Shown: positions 19,112-30,213 of the stretch, piece after piece
Position numbering within the stretch: the stretch's first letter is position 1
Layout: every line of letters starts with the position of its first letter
From: Polytrichum commune
Lineage: Eukaryota; Streptophyta; Polytrichopsida; Polytrichales; Polytrichaceae
Direction: 5' to 3'
DNA: 64,000 nucleotides
NCBI GenBank assembly: GCA_950295325.1
Contig: OX485804.1
Location: 47,296,429 to 47,360,428 of the forward strand
Program-made: the position numbers and the translations under genes
The notes under the pieces: model-generated
What the model saw: the letters and a program-made list of their open reading frames with translations, nothing else
The model's database searches: none
Told to the model about the DNA's origin: nothing

Positions 19112-21207
19112 ATGGCTTCTAGTGAGGGCAATGGCCACATCACGCTCGACAAGTTCGGCGGCGACAACTTCAACCTCTACAAGTTCAAGTTGGAGATGGT
19201 GATGTCCACCAAAGACCTTTGGGAGATCGTGGAGGGTTCGGAGTTGCCGCCACCGTCCACGGCGAGCGACGAGGTGAAGAAGGCGTACGAGCGTCGATGC
19301 AAGAAAGCCTTCGCCATCATTGCCACGAGCTTGGTGGACAAGGAGTTGGCGCACATCAAAGGGTGTAAAGGACCGGCGGAAGCGTGGAAGACGTTGTGCA
19401 ACATCCACGAAACCAAAAGCTTGTCCAACATCTTGTTCATTAGGCGCAAGTTCTTCACCATCAAGATGGACGAGGGCGACGACATCCTCACGCACATCAA
19501 CAAGGTAAAATCTCTTGCGGACCAACTCACGTGCTTGGAGGTGCCTATGAAGGACGAGGACGTGGTCATGACCTTGCTCGATAGCCTACCACCCTCGTTC
19601 GAGCATTTGATCACCGCATTGGAGACGCGCCCCATTTCGGAGCTCAAGTTGGACTTCATCACCGCACGTCTCATGCACGAGGTGTCCAAGAGGAAGGAGA
19701 AGGAGCCTCAAGGCGACGATGCGGCCATGTTGTCCCGCCAACATCGAGCGTTCGACAACAACGAGAGGCGCGGCGACGGCCCGAGGTGCTACAATTGTGG
19801 TAAGTTGGGCCACATTGCTCGTAATTGTCGAATGAAACGCAAGGCGAACGCAAACATGGCAAGGGCGAGTGATGATTTTGCATTTGTAGCGAGAGATGGG
19901 GCGTCTAAAAGCTCCGCCACTAGATGGATCGTGGATTCGGGGGCCTCGCAACACATGACACCACATAAGCAATTTTTCGACACTTACGAACCTGTCACGG
20001 GTCGCAAAGTGTTTATGGGTGATAACGGCATGGTAGATGCCGTAGGCAAAGGCTCTATACTAGTGGAAACACGCGTGAAAGGCCGTGTGCGGAGCATTAG
20101 AATGCACGACGTGCTTCATGTGCCGAAAATGCATTCCAACTTGCTTTCGGTGAGCAAGCTCATTTCGAGGGGTTTGAAAGTGCATTTCAACTCGTTGGGA
20201 TGCGTGGTGAGGGCGAGCAACGGCGAGATGTTGGCCGTGGCGTCGTTGGAGTCCAATTTGTACCAATTGGACACCAACGTGTTGAATGGGGCCGAAACGA
20301 GTTCTTTGGCGCGTTCCGAGGCCAACTCGCATCCTTTGGAGCTTTGGCACAAGAGGTTGGGGCATCTCAACGCCAATAGCGTGAAAATGCTCCAAAGCAT
20401 GGTGAGCGGGATGGACGTGGGAGCGGCGCAAGGCGACGTGCATTCCTTCGCGTGCGAAGGATGTGTGGAGGGCAAACAAGCGAGGCGACCATTCCCCACG
20501 GACGGAGGCACCCGCGCCACCAAGATCTTGGAGCTCGTGCATTCCGACGTGTGCGGGCCGATGAAAACGGCGTCCATTGGAGGCGCAAGGTATTTTCTCA
20601 CCTTCATTGACGATTTCTCGCGCAAGATTTGGTGTACGTGCTCAAGTCCAAGAAGGAGGTGTTGGCAAGGTTCAAAGAATGGAAAACCTTGGTGGAGAGG
20701 CAATCGGAGCACGTAGTGAAGGTTCTTAGGTCGGATAACGGGGGGGAATACATTTCAAAGGCATTTGATGATTTCTTGAGCAAACATGGCATTGCACGGC
20801 AAACCTCCTCACCTTACACGCCGCAACAAAACGGCGTGGCGGAGCGAGCCAACCGGACCATCGTGGAGATGGCACGGTCCATGATTCATGCCCAACGCCT
20901 CGGCCACGAATTTTGGGCGGAGGCGGTGTGCAATGCGGCGTACGTACGCAACCGGTGTCCGACCAAGGCGGTTGAAGGAATGACACCCGAGGAGGCGTGG
21001 AGCGGGAGGATGCCGCACGTGTCGCACATGCGGGTGTTCGGATGTGTGGCTTACGGGAAGGTGCCGGATCAAAGGCGAACGAAGTTGGATGCGAAGGGCG
21101 TCAAGTGTTTGTTCCTCGGATATTGCGAAGGCACCAAGGCGTATCGGCTCATGTGCTTGAAGACGAAGAAAATCATCAAGAGTCCGGACGTGGTGTTTTT
21201 CGAAGAC
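19112..21207 (+). pseudogene. Copia gag-pro-int of element E, frameshifted and truncated
   Basis: The frame starts at the ATG at 19112 (MASSEGNGH...) and encodes gag, the CCHC knuckle, DSGA protease and the first half of integrase. At about 20631 one G is missing from the run GATTTGGG, so the frame shifts and ends at 20716. The original frame resumes (VYVLKSKKEV...) with the SDNGGEY and NGVAER motifs and runs to the truncation at 21207. The reading after that (ending 21249) is fused leader repeat. RT and RNase H are missing. Confidence 0.92.
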
Positions 21208-21249
21208 GTGGTGCTTACTTTGAGGTGTTTTGAGTTCCAAAAGGCTTAG
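21208..21249 (+). repeat. Stray leader-repeat fragment
   Basis: A third of a 120-bp leader unit (GCTTACTTTGAGGTGTTTTG... to ...GGCTTAG) joins E's broken pol to F's 3' LTR. At its left edge the bases GACGTGGTG repeat those found 18 bp earlier, which resembles filler DNA at a repair junction. Confidence 0.8.
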
Positions 21250-21439
21250 TATTGAAATGAGAGGAAGAAGCAAAGAGATCAGCGTAGGAAGCAAGAACAC
21301 AATACACAATGGTTGCATACAATGGAGAGAGTGATTAGCTCCTCCCCTTATGCCTTTATTTATATGTATGGGTTAGGACCAGCGTAGACAACCCATATGG
21401 GACAATGTCACCGTTGCAACCTAACACTATCTTCCAATA
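21250..21439 (-). repeat. 3' LTR of element F
   Basis: This is a 190-bp LTR in minus orientation (TATTGAAATGAGAGG... to ...CTATCTTCCAATA), followed by the polypurine tract complement CTCCCACTTTG. Confidence 0.94.
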
Positions 21440-24400
21440 CTCCCACTTTGCGAGGTGGCATTGTTCTCCAACCCCATTATTTCACCTAACCCCTCATGCC
21501 TATCTCTCGCTAAAGCCTTTGTTAGAATGTCCGCTACCATATATTGCGTTGGACAATATTCTAACTCTACAATTTTGTTTTCAATTTTTTCTCTAATGAA
21601 ATGATGTTGCACATCTATATGCTTCGACCTATCATGGTTGGTTGGGTTCTTAGCTAATGCCATAGAACCTTGGTTGTCGCACATGATGGTCGTGGCCTCT
21701 TCTTGTACACAACCTACATCCTCCATTAATTGCCTTAGCCAAATGGCCTCCCTCGTGCATCGGTTCATGGCCATGTACTCCGCCTCCATTGTTGATTGTG
21801 CCACCGTTTGTTGCCGTTTGCTATTCCACGAAACGGCTCCGTCTCCAACAAAGAATACGTACCCGGACGTGGACCTACGGTTTTCCACATCGCCGGCCCA
21901 ATCCGCATCCGAATATCCTTTGACGTTAATATGATTGCCTCCGATGCGCAACTTCATATCTAAGGTGCCCTTCAAGTAGCGCATGATCCGTTTGACCGCC
22001 ATCCAATGCATGGGACCCGGTTTCGACATATAGCGGCTTACCACGCTTACCGCAAATGCGAGGTCCGGTCTTGTGGCCACCATTGCGTACATCAACGACC
22101 CCACCGCTTCTTGATACGGAATGTCCTTCATTTCGTGTGAATGCTCCTCGTATTCCTCCTCCGAAAGCTTCGCCAATGAGGTCTTGGTGTCGAGCGGGGT
22201 TGAGATGGGCTTGCAATCGCTCATGCCGAATCGCTCCAAAATGGTTTCGATGTAGCTTCGTTGATGCATGGTGATGGTGCGCGTCCTCCTATCCCGCTCG
22301 AAATGGACTCCGAGGAAGAAATGCAATTCGCCGAGGTCGCTCATCTCGAACTCCTTCTCGAGGCTAGCCTTCAACTCGTTGATCATGTCCACGTCGTCCG
22401 ACAAAATCACGAGGTCGTCCACATATATGATGACAATCACAATGTAGTTGCAAGTTTGCAAAACATACAACGAGTGATCCGCATGGCTCCTCGAAAAGCC
22501 TTTGTTCACGAAGAACACGTGAATGCATTCGTACCATGCTCGTCCGGATTGCTTCAATCCGTAGAGCGTTTTCCTCAACTTGCATACGAGATGCTCTCGG
22601 CCTTTTTGCACGAACCCCTCCGGTTGCTCCATGTAGATCACCACGTCCAATTCGCCGTTCAAGAATGCGGTCTTCACGTCCATTTGATGTATCTCCAACC
22701 CCATGGCCGCCGCCAATGCGAGTATGACTCGAATGGTGTTGAATTTGGCCACCGGTGCAAAGGTTTCGCTAAAGTCTACGCCTTCCACTTGCGAGCACCC
22801 CTTTGCTACTAACCTTGCTTTGAAACGAACCACCACGCCTCTCGCATCTTTTTTCGTTTTAAACACCCATTTGCACTTCACGGCCTTGCGGCCCTTCGGC
22901 AACGGAGTTAACTCCCACGTGCCGTTAGCAATGAGAGATTCGAACTCCTCTTGCATAGCCAACTCCCACTCGCTCGCATCACTCGATTCAATGGCCTCTC
23001 TCACATTTCTAGGTTCCCCGATGGTTGCCATGTTTGCATGCTCTTTGTCTTGGGGCGGCGGAATGTGGTTCTTCCACCATTCCCCGAGCGGTTTGCGTGC
23101 CCTATCCGGATACCTAGAATGGCCCATGGTTTCATTGCTATGTTGCGGTGGTGGAGGTGCTTTGGTTGCGGGTTTCTTACCGTAGTCAAGTTTCGATGCC
23201 TCCGCGCTACGAGTGGATTTCGTGGCCGGAATGTTGGCCTCCGCATCCTCCTCCTCCTCGATGTCGAGCTCCTCCAAAGGATCGTCGCCGTTGGCCTCCG
23301 ACTCGTCCACGTCCGATTTGGCGGATATGTCCACCTTGACCGCCGGTGTTTCGTCAATGCTCCCACTTGGACAATCCTCCAAATGCGTTTTGTCCTCGAA
23401 AAACACCACGTCCGGACTCTTGATGATTTTCTTCGTCTCCAAGCAAATGAGCCGGTACGCCTTCGTGCCTTCGCAATATCCGAGGAACAAACACTTGACG
23501 CCCTTGGCGTCCAACTTCGTCCGCCGTTGATCCGGCACCTTCGCATAAGCCACGCAACCGAACACGCGCATGTGGGACACGTGCGGCATCCTCCCGCTCC
23601 ACGCTTCCTCGGGCGTCTTACCTTCCACGGCCTTGGTGGGACACCGGTTGCGCACGTACACCGCATTGCACACCGCCTCCGCCCAAAATTCGTGGCCGAG
23701 GCGTTGGGCATGAATCATGGACCGCGCCATCTCCACGATGGTGCGATTGGCCCGTTCGGCCACCCCGTTTTGTTGCGGCGTGTAAGGTGAAGAATTTTGG
23801 CGTGCGATGCCATGTTTGCTTAAGAAATCGTCGAATGCCTTAGAAATGTATTCCCCGCCGTTATCCGTCCTAAGGACCTTCACTACGTGTTCCGATTGCC
23901 TCTCCACCAAGGTTTTCCATTCTTTGAACCTTGCCAACACCTCGCTCTTGGATTTGAGCACATACACCCAAATCTTGCGCGAAAAATCGTCGATGAAGGT
24001 GAGAAAATACCTTGCCCCTCCGATGGACGGCGTTTTCATCGGCCCGCACACGTCGGAATGCACGAGCTCCAAGATCTTGGTGGCGCGGGTGCCTCCCTCC
24101 GTGGGAAACGGACGCCTCGCTTGCTTGCCTTGGACGCATCCTTCGCACGCGAACGAATGCACGTCGTTGGGCACCGCTTGCACGTCCATGCCGCTCACCA
24201 TGGTTTGGAGCGATTTCACGCTATTGGCGTTGAGATGCCCCAACCTCTTGTGCCAAAGCTCCAAAGGATGCGAGTCGGCCTCCAAATGCGCCAAAGAACT
24301 CGTTTCGGCCTCATGCATCACCTTCGTGTCCAATTGGTACAAATTGGACTCCAACGACGCCACGGCCAACATCTCGCCGTTGCTCGCCCTCACCACGCAT

Positions 24401-24600
24401 CCCAACGTGTTGAAATGCACTTTCAAACCCCGCGATATGAGTTTGCTCACCGAAAGCAAGTTGGAATGCAAGTCGGGCACGTGAAGCACGTCGTGCATTC
24501 TAATGCTCCGTGCACGACCCTTCACACGTGTTTCCACTAGGATGGAGCCTTTGCCTAGGACCTCTACGATGCCATTGTCACCCATAAACACTTTACGGCC

Positions 24601-24605
24601 CGAAA
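24601..24605. repeat. Target-site duplication of G, left
   Basis: CGAAA precedes the 5' LTR and is repeated at 30214-30218 after the 3' LTR. Five base pairs is the usual duplication length for Ty1/copia integrases. Confidence 0.95.
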
Positions 24606-24797
24606 TATTGGAAGGTAGTGTTAGGTTGCATCGGTGACATTGTCCCATATGGGTTGTCACGGCTGGTCCTAACCTACACATATAAATAAAGGCATAAGGG
24701 GAGGAGCTAATCACTCTCTCCATTGTATGCAACCATTGTGTATTGTATTCTTGCTTCCTACGCTGATCTCTTTGCTTCTTCCTCTCATTTCTCAATA
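24606..24797 (+). repeat. 5' LTR of element G
   Basis: This 192-bp LTR runs from TATTGGAAGGTAGTG to CTCATTTCTCAATA. Its first part (GGTAG, TGTCACGGCTGG, CCTACACATA) matches subfamily 1, and its second part (AACCATTGTGTATTG, TTGCTTCCTACGCTGATCTC) matches subfamily 2. Confidence 0.96.
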
Positions 24798-24811
24798 GGT
24801 TATGGGCCCAC
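24798..24811 (+). promoter_or_regulatory. Half-tRNA primer-binding site of element G
   Basis: GGTTATGGGCCCAC is contiguous with the 5' LTR of a complete, target-duplication-bounded copy, so its position as PBS is secure. Confidence 0.87.
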
Positions 24812-25044
24812 TTTGCTTTAGAGCTTAGAGATCAACTTAGGAAGAGGTAGGAGAGAGCCGGATCTGATCGGAGGCGATTTGGAGGTGTTTCAAGCTTTTG
24901 GTGGAGTTTTGGAGTTTTGGAGCACTTTTGGAGCGCCTTGGAGCATTCTTGGAAACTTGGACCAGCGTGGAGGACACCTTAGGTTGAGGTTCATTGTATC
25001 TTGAGTGTTTACGTGAGATCGATTCGCATTTTGAGGGTTTGAGG

Positions 25045-25850
25045 TGATTAGAGTTCCAAAAGGCTTAGTTGTGGCTTTTTGATGATTATGTAGTTATTAA
25101 ACTTAGTTTTGGAGTGGAAAGGTGCTGACTTGAGAGATCCATCCATTCTATGCTTACTTTGAGGTGTTTTGAGTTCCAAAAGGCTTAGTTGTGGCTTTTT
25201 GATGGTTATCTAGTTATTTGGCTTAGTTTGGGAATGGAAAGGTGCTGACTTGAGAGATCCATCCATTCAAAACTAACTTTGAGGTGTTTTGAGTTCCAAA
25301 AGGCTTAGTTGTGGCTTTTTGATGGTTATGTAGTTATTAAGATTAGTTTTGGAGTGGAAAGGTGCTGACTTGAGAGATCCATCCATTCTATGCTTACTTT
25401 GAGGTGTTTTGAGTTCCAAAAGGCTTAGTTGTGGCTTTTTGATGGTTATATAGTTATTAAGCTTAGTTTTGGAGTGGAAAGGTGCTGACTTGAGATATCC
25501 ATCCATCCTATGCTTACTTTGAGGTGTTTTGAGTTCCAAAAGGCTTAAGTATGGCTTTTTGATGGTTATGTAGTTATTAAGCTTAGTTTTGGAGTGGAAA
25601 GGTGCTGACTTGAGAGATCCATCCATTCTATGCTTACTTTGAGGTGTTTTGAGTTCCAAAAGGCTTAGTTGTGGCTTTTTGATGGTTATCTAGTTATTTG
25701 GCTTAGTTTGGGAATGGAAAGGTGCTGACTTGAGAGATCTATCCATTCAAAACTAACTTTGAGGTGTTTTGAGTTCCAAAAGGCTTAGTTGTGGTTTTTT
25801 TGACGGTTATATAGATATTTGGCTTAGCTTTGGAGTGGATAGGTGCTGAC
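25045..25850 (+). repeat. 120-bp leader tandem array of element G (about 6.7 units)
   Basis: This is the same 120-bp unit. Copies alternate between TTAAGCTTAG/TTAAACTTAG and TTTGGCTTAG types. One has GAGATATCC instead of GAGAGATCC (about 25493). Confidence 0.94.
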
Positions 25851-25969
25851 TTGAGTGTGTGAGAACCTTGAATTAATTCCAAAGTTTAAAATCATTTTCT
25901 AAACTTCCTTGAGGGTTTCTAAGCCCTTGTACTACATTGAGTGAGTGGGAGCTTGCATTCGCTTTGAAA

Positions 25970-28900
25970 ATGGCTTCTAGGGAAAACAATGGACTTATAT
26001 CGGTTGACAAGTTCGGTGGCGAGAACTTCAACCTCTATAAGTTCAAATTGGAGATGGCCATGTCCACCAAAGATCTTTGGGAGATCGTGGATGGTTCGGA
26101 GTTGCCACCCCCTTCTACGGCGAGCGACGAAGTCAAGAAGGCGTACGAGCGACGATGCAAGAAAGCCTTCGCCATCATTGCCATGAGTTTGGTGGACAAG
26201 GAGTTGGCGCACATCAAAGGATGCAAGGGACCCGCGGAAGCGTGGAAGACCTTGTGCAACATCCACGAAACCAAAAGCTTGTCCAACATCTTGTTCATAA
26301 GGCGCAAGTTCTTCACCATCAAGATGGACGAGGGCGACGACATCCTCACGCACATCAACAAGGTAAAATCTCTTGCGGACCAACTCACGTGCTTGGAGGT
26401 GCCTATGAAGGACGAGGACGTGGTCATGACCTTGCTCGATAGCCTACCGCCCTCGTTCGAGCATTTGATCACCGCATTGGAGACGCGCCCCATTTCGGAG
26501 CTCAAGTTGGACTTCATCACCGCACGTCTCATGCACGAGGTGTCCAAGAGGAAGGAGAAGGAGCCTCAAGGCGACGATGCGGCCATGTTGTCCCGCCAAC
26601 ATCGAGCGTTCGACAACAACGAGAGGCGCGGCGACGGCCCGAGGTGCTACAATTGTGGTAAGTTGGGCCATATTGCTCGTAATTGTCGAATGAAACGCAA
26701 GGCGAACGCAAACATGGCAAGGTCGAGTGATGATTTTGCATTTGTAGCGAGAGATGGGGCGTCTAAAACGTCCGCCACTAGATGGATCGTGGATTCGGGG
26801 GCCTCGCAACACATGACACCACATAAGCATTTTTTTGACACTTACGAACCCGTCACGGGTCGCAAAGTGTTTATGGGTGATAACGGCATGGTAGATGCCG
26901 TAGGCAAAGGCTCCATACTAGTGGAAACCCGCGTGAAAGGCCGTGTGCGGAGCATTAGAATGCACGACGTGCTTCATGTGCCGAAAATGCATTCCAACTT
27001 GCTTTCGGTGAGCAAGCTCATTTCGAGGGGTTTGAAAGTGCATTTCAACTCGTTGGGATGCGTGGTGAGGGCGAGCAACGGCGAGATGTTGGGCGTGGCG
27101 TCGTTGGAGTCCAATTTGTACCAATTGGACACCAACGTGTTGAATGGGGCCGAAACGGGCTCTTTGGCGCATTCCGAGGCCAACTCGCATCCTTTGGAGC
27201 TTTGGCACAAGAGGTTGGGGCATCTCAACGCCAATAGCGTGAAAATGCTCCAAAGCATGGTGAGCGGGATGGACGCGGGAGCGGCGCAAGGTGACGTGCA
27301 TTCCTTCGCCTGCGAAGGATGTGTGGAGGGCAAACAAGCGAGGCGACCATTCCCCACGGACGGAGGCACCCGCACCACCAAGATCTTGGAGCTCGTGCAT
27401 TCCGACGTGTGCGGGCCGATGAAAACGGCGTCCATTGGAGGCGCAAGGTATTTTCTCACCTTCATTGACGATTTCTCACGCAAGATTTGGGTGTACGTGC
27501 TCAAGTCCAAGAAGGAGGTGTTGGCAAGGTTCAAAGAATGGAAAACCTTGGTGGAGAGGCAATCGGAGCACGTAGTGAAGGTTCTTAGGTCGGATAACGG
27601 GGGGGAATACATTTCAAAGGCATTTGATGATTTCTTGAGCAAACATGGCATTGCACGGCAAACCTCATCACCTTACACGCCGCAACAAAACGGCGTGGCG
27701 GAGCGAGCCAACCGGACCATCGTGGAGATGGCACGGTCCATGATTCATGCCCAACGCCTCGGCCACGAATTTTGGGCGGAGGCGGTGTGCAATGCGGCGT
27801 ACGTACGCAACCGGTGTCCGACCAAGGCGGTTGAAGGAATGACACCCGAGGAGGCGTGGAGCGGGAGGATGCCGCACGTGTCGCACATGCGGGTGTTCGG
27901 ATGCGTGGCTTACGCGAAGGTGCCGGATCAAAGGCGAACGAAGTTGGATGCGAAGGGCGTCAAGTGTTTGTTCCTCGGATATTGCGAAGGCACCAAGGCG
28001 TATCGGCTCATGTGCTTGGAGACGAAGAAAATCATCAAGAGTCCGGACGTGGTGTTTTTCGAGGACAAAACGCATTTGGAGGATTGTCCAAGTGGGAGAG
28101 TTGATGAAGTACCGACGGTGAAGGTGGACATATCCCCCAAATCGGAAGCGGAGGAGTTGGAGGCGAGCGGCGACGTTTCGGAGCCGGACGAGGAGGAGCC
28201 GAACATTGAGGACGAGTGGGAGGCCGAAGTACCGGCCGCGAAATCCACTCGTAGCGCGGAGGCATCGAAACTTAACGCCGGTAAGAAAACCGCAACCAAA
28301 CCACCTCCACCACCGCAAGATGGCAATGAGACCATAGGCAATTCTAGGTATCCGGATAGGCCACGCAAACCTCTTGGGGAATGGTGGAAGAACCACATTC
28401 CGCAACCCGAAGACGATGAGCACGCAAACATAGCAATGGTTGGGGAACCTAGAAACTTGAGAGAAGCATTTGAATCGAGTGATGCGAGCGAGTGGGAGTC
28501 GGCTATGCAAGAGGAGTACGAATCTCTCATAGCCAACGCCACGTGGGAGTTGGTTCCATTGCCGAAGGGCCGCAAGGCCGTGAAATGCAAGTGGGTGTTT
28601 CGCACGAAGAAGGATGCCAACGGTACGGTAGTTCGGTTCAAAGCGAGGTTGGTGGCCAAGGGGTGCTCGCAAGTGGAAGGTGTGGATTTCGGCGAGACTT
28701 TCGCACCCGTGGCCAAATTCAACACCATTAGGGTCATCCTCGCAATGGCGGCGGCCATGGGCTTGGAAATACATCAAATGGACGTCAAGACCGCATTCTT
28801 GAACGGCGAATTGCACGTGGTCATCTACATGGAGCAACCGGAGGGGTTTGTACAAAAAGGCCGAGAGCACCTCGTATGCAAGTTGGGGAAATCGCTCTAC

Positions 28901-30034
28901 GGATTGAAGCAATCCGGACGAGCGTGGTACGAGTGCATTCACATATTCTTTGTGAACAAAGGCTTTACGAGGAGCCATGCGGACCACTCGTTGTACGTGT
29001 TACAAACTTGCCACTACATTGTGATCGTAATCATATATGTAGACGACCTCATCATCTTGGCAAGCAACGTGGACGTGATCAACGAGTTGAAATCTAGCCT
29101 CGAGAAGGAGTTCGAGATGAGCGACCTCGGCGAGTTGCATTTCTTCCTCGGAGTCCATTTCGAGCGGGATAGGAGGACGCGCACCATCACCATGCATCAA
29201 CGAAGCTACATCGAAACCATTTTGGAGCGATTCGGCATGAGTGATTGCAAGCCCATCTCAACCCCGCTCGACACCAAGACCTCATTGGCGAAGCTTTCGG
29301 AGGAGGAATACGAGAAGCATTCACACGAAATGAAGGACATTCCGTACCAAAGGGCGGTGGGGTCGTTGATGTACGCAATGGTGGCCACAAGACCGGACCT
29401 CGCATTCGCGGTAAGCGTGGTAAGTCGGTTTATGTCGCAACCGGGTCCGATGCATTGGATGGCCGTGAAACGAATCATGAGATACTTGAAAGGCACCATT
29501 GATATGAGGTTGCGCATCGGAGGACAACACATAAACCTTAAAGGTTATTCGGACGCGGATTGGGCCGGCGATGTGGAAAACCGAAGGTCTACCTCCGGAT
29601 ACGTTTTCTTCGTTGGAGACGGGGCCGTGACGTGGAATAGCAAACGACAACTAACGGTGGCTCAATCCACAATGGAGGCGGAGTACATGGCCATGAACCG
29701 ATGCACGAGGGAGGCCATTTGGCTAAGGCAACTAATGGAGGACGTAGGTTGTGCACAAGAGGAGGCGACAACCATGATGTGCGACAACCAAGGTTCTATG
29801 GCATTAGCAAAGAACCCAACCAACCATGATAGGTCAAAACATATAGATGTGCAACATCATTTTATTAGAGAGAAAATTGAAAACAATGTTGTAGAGCTAG
29901 AATATTGTCCAACGCAATATATGGTAGCGGATATTCTTACAAAGGCTTTAGCGAGGGATAGGCATGAGATGTTAAGTGAAATAATGGGGTTGGAGTACAA
30001 TGCCACCTCGCAAAGTGGGAGTATTGGAAGGTAG
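25970..30034 (+). CDS. Ty1/copia gag-pol polyprotein (element G), 1354 aa
   Basis: The start is the ATG in AAAATGGCTTCTAG, because it is shared by D, E, A and H. An in-frame ATG 33 bases upstream would add 11 residues. Domains by residue: gag 1-220, CCHC knuckle C226-C229-H234-C239, protease D275-S-G-A, integrase HHCC H413/H418/C448/C451 and DDE D479/D542/E578, acidic linker about 715-760, RT about 840-1090 with D938 and YVDD 1023-1026, RNase H with D1195, E1236/E1238 and D1272. The order PR-INT-RT-RH is that of Ty1/copia. The linker has one copy of EELEASGDVSEP where C and D have two. The TAG stop lies inside the 3' LTR. All motifs are intact, so the product is probably functional. Confidence 0.96.
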   Translation: MASRENNGLISVDKFGGENFNLYKFKLEMAMSTKDLWEIVDGSELPPPSTASDEVKKAYERRCKKAFAIIAMSLVDKELAHIKGCKGPAEAWKTLCNIHETKSLSNILFIRRKFFTIKMDEGDDILTHINKVKSLADQLTCLEVPMKDEDVVMTLLDSLPPSFEHLITALETRPISELKLDFITARLMHEVSKRKEKEPQGDDAAMLSRQHRAFDNNERRGDGPRCYNCGKLGHIARNCRMKRKANANMARSSDDFAFVARDGASKTSATRWIVDSGASQHMTPHKHFFDTYEPVTGRKVFMGDNGMVDAVGKGSILVETRVKGRVRSIRMHDVLHVPKMHSNLLSVSKLISRGLKVHFNSLGCVVRASNGEMLGVASLESNLYQLDTNVLNGAETGSLAHSEANSHPLELWHKRLGHLNANSVKMLQSMVSGMDAGAAQGDVHSFACEGCVEGKQARRPFPTDGGTRTTKILELVHSDVCGPMKTASIGGARYFLTFIDDFSRKIWVYVLKSKKEVLARFKEWKTLVERQSEHVVKVLRSDNGGEYISKAFDDFLSKHGIARQTSSPYTPQQNGVAERANRTIVEMARSMIHAQRLGHEFWAEAVCNAAYVRNRCPTKAVEGMTPEEAWSGRMPHVSHMRVFGCVAYAKVPDQRRTKLDAKGVKCLFLGYCEGTKAYRLMCLETKKIIKSPDVVFFEDKTHLEDCPSGRVDEVPTVKVDISPKSEAEELEASGDVSEPDEEEPNIEDEWEAEVPAAKSTRSAEASKLNAGKKTATKPPPPPQDGNETIGNSRYPDRPRKPLGEWWKNHIPQPEDDEHANIAMVGEPRNLREAFESSDASEWESAMQEEYESLIANATWELVPLPKGRKAVKCKWVFRTKKDANGTVVRFKARLVAKGCSQVEGVDFGETFAPVAKFNTIRVILAMAAAMGLEIHQMDVKTAFLNGELHVVIYMEQPEGFVQKGREHLVCKLGKSLYGLKQSGRAWYECIHIFFVNKGFTRSHADHSLYVLQTCHYIVIVIIYVDDLIILASNVDVINELKSSLEKEFEMSDLGELHFFLGVHFERDRRTRTITMHQRSYIETILERFGMSDCKPISTPLDTKTSLAKLSEEEYEKHSHEMKDIPYQRAVGSLMYAMVATRPDLAFAVSVVSRFMSQPGPMHWMAVKRIMRYLKGTIDMRLRIGGQHINLKGYSDADWAGDVENRRSTSGYVFFVGDGAVTWNSKRQLTVAQSTMEAEYMAMNRCTREAIWLRQLMEDVGCAQEEATTMMCDNQGSMALAKNPTNHDRSKHIDVQHHFIREKIENNVVELEYCPTQYMVADILTKALARDRHEMLSEIMGLEYNATSQSGSIGR
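30012..30021 (+). promoter_or_regulatory. Polypurine tract of element G
   Basis: AAAGTGGGAG directly precedes the 3' LTR and also encodes part of the pol C-terminus (Q-S-G-S). Confidence 0.82.
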
Positions 30035-30213
30035 TGTTAGGTTGCATCGGTGACATTGTCCCATATGGGTTGTCACGGCTGGTCCTAACCTACACATATA
30101 AATAAAGGCATAAGGGGAGGAGCTAATCACTCTCTCCATTGTATGCAACCATTGTGTATTGTATTCTTGCTTCCTATGCTGATCTCTTTGCTTCTTCCTC
30201 TCATTTCTCAATA
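30022..30213 (+). repeat. 3' LTR of element G
   Basis: This LTR is 192 bp and differs from the 5' LTR at one base (T30177). It ends CTCAATA and is followed by the target duplication CGAAA. Confidence 0.96.

Larger units (their letters stand above)
17541..21249 (+). mobile_element. Copia element E, truncated in pol
   Basis: E is a plus-strand copy with 5' LTR, PBS, leader array, gag, protease and integrase. Its pol stops at about 21207 in the integrase C-terminus. A 42-bp leader-repeat piece (21208-21249) follows, and then element F in the opposite orientation. RT, RNase H and 3' LTR are absent. The sequence is subfamily 2 up to about 19450 and subfamily 1 after that. Confidence 0.9.
24606..30213 (+). 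mobile_element. Copia element G, complete, nested in F
   Basis: This 5608-bp element has two 192-bp LTRs, PBS, leader array, open gag-pol and polypurine tract, and is flanked by CGAAA on both sides (24601-24605 and 30214-30218). The LTRs differ only at C24761/T30177, a CpG to TpG change. It is the best candidate in the window for a recently active, possibly autonomous copy. Its U3 and body are subfamily 1, while its U5 and early leader are subfamily 2. Confidence 0.97.
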
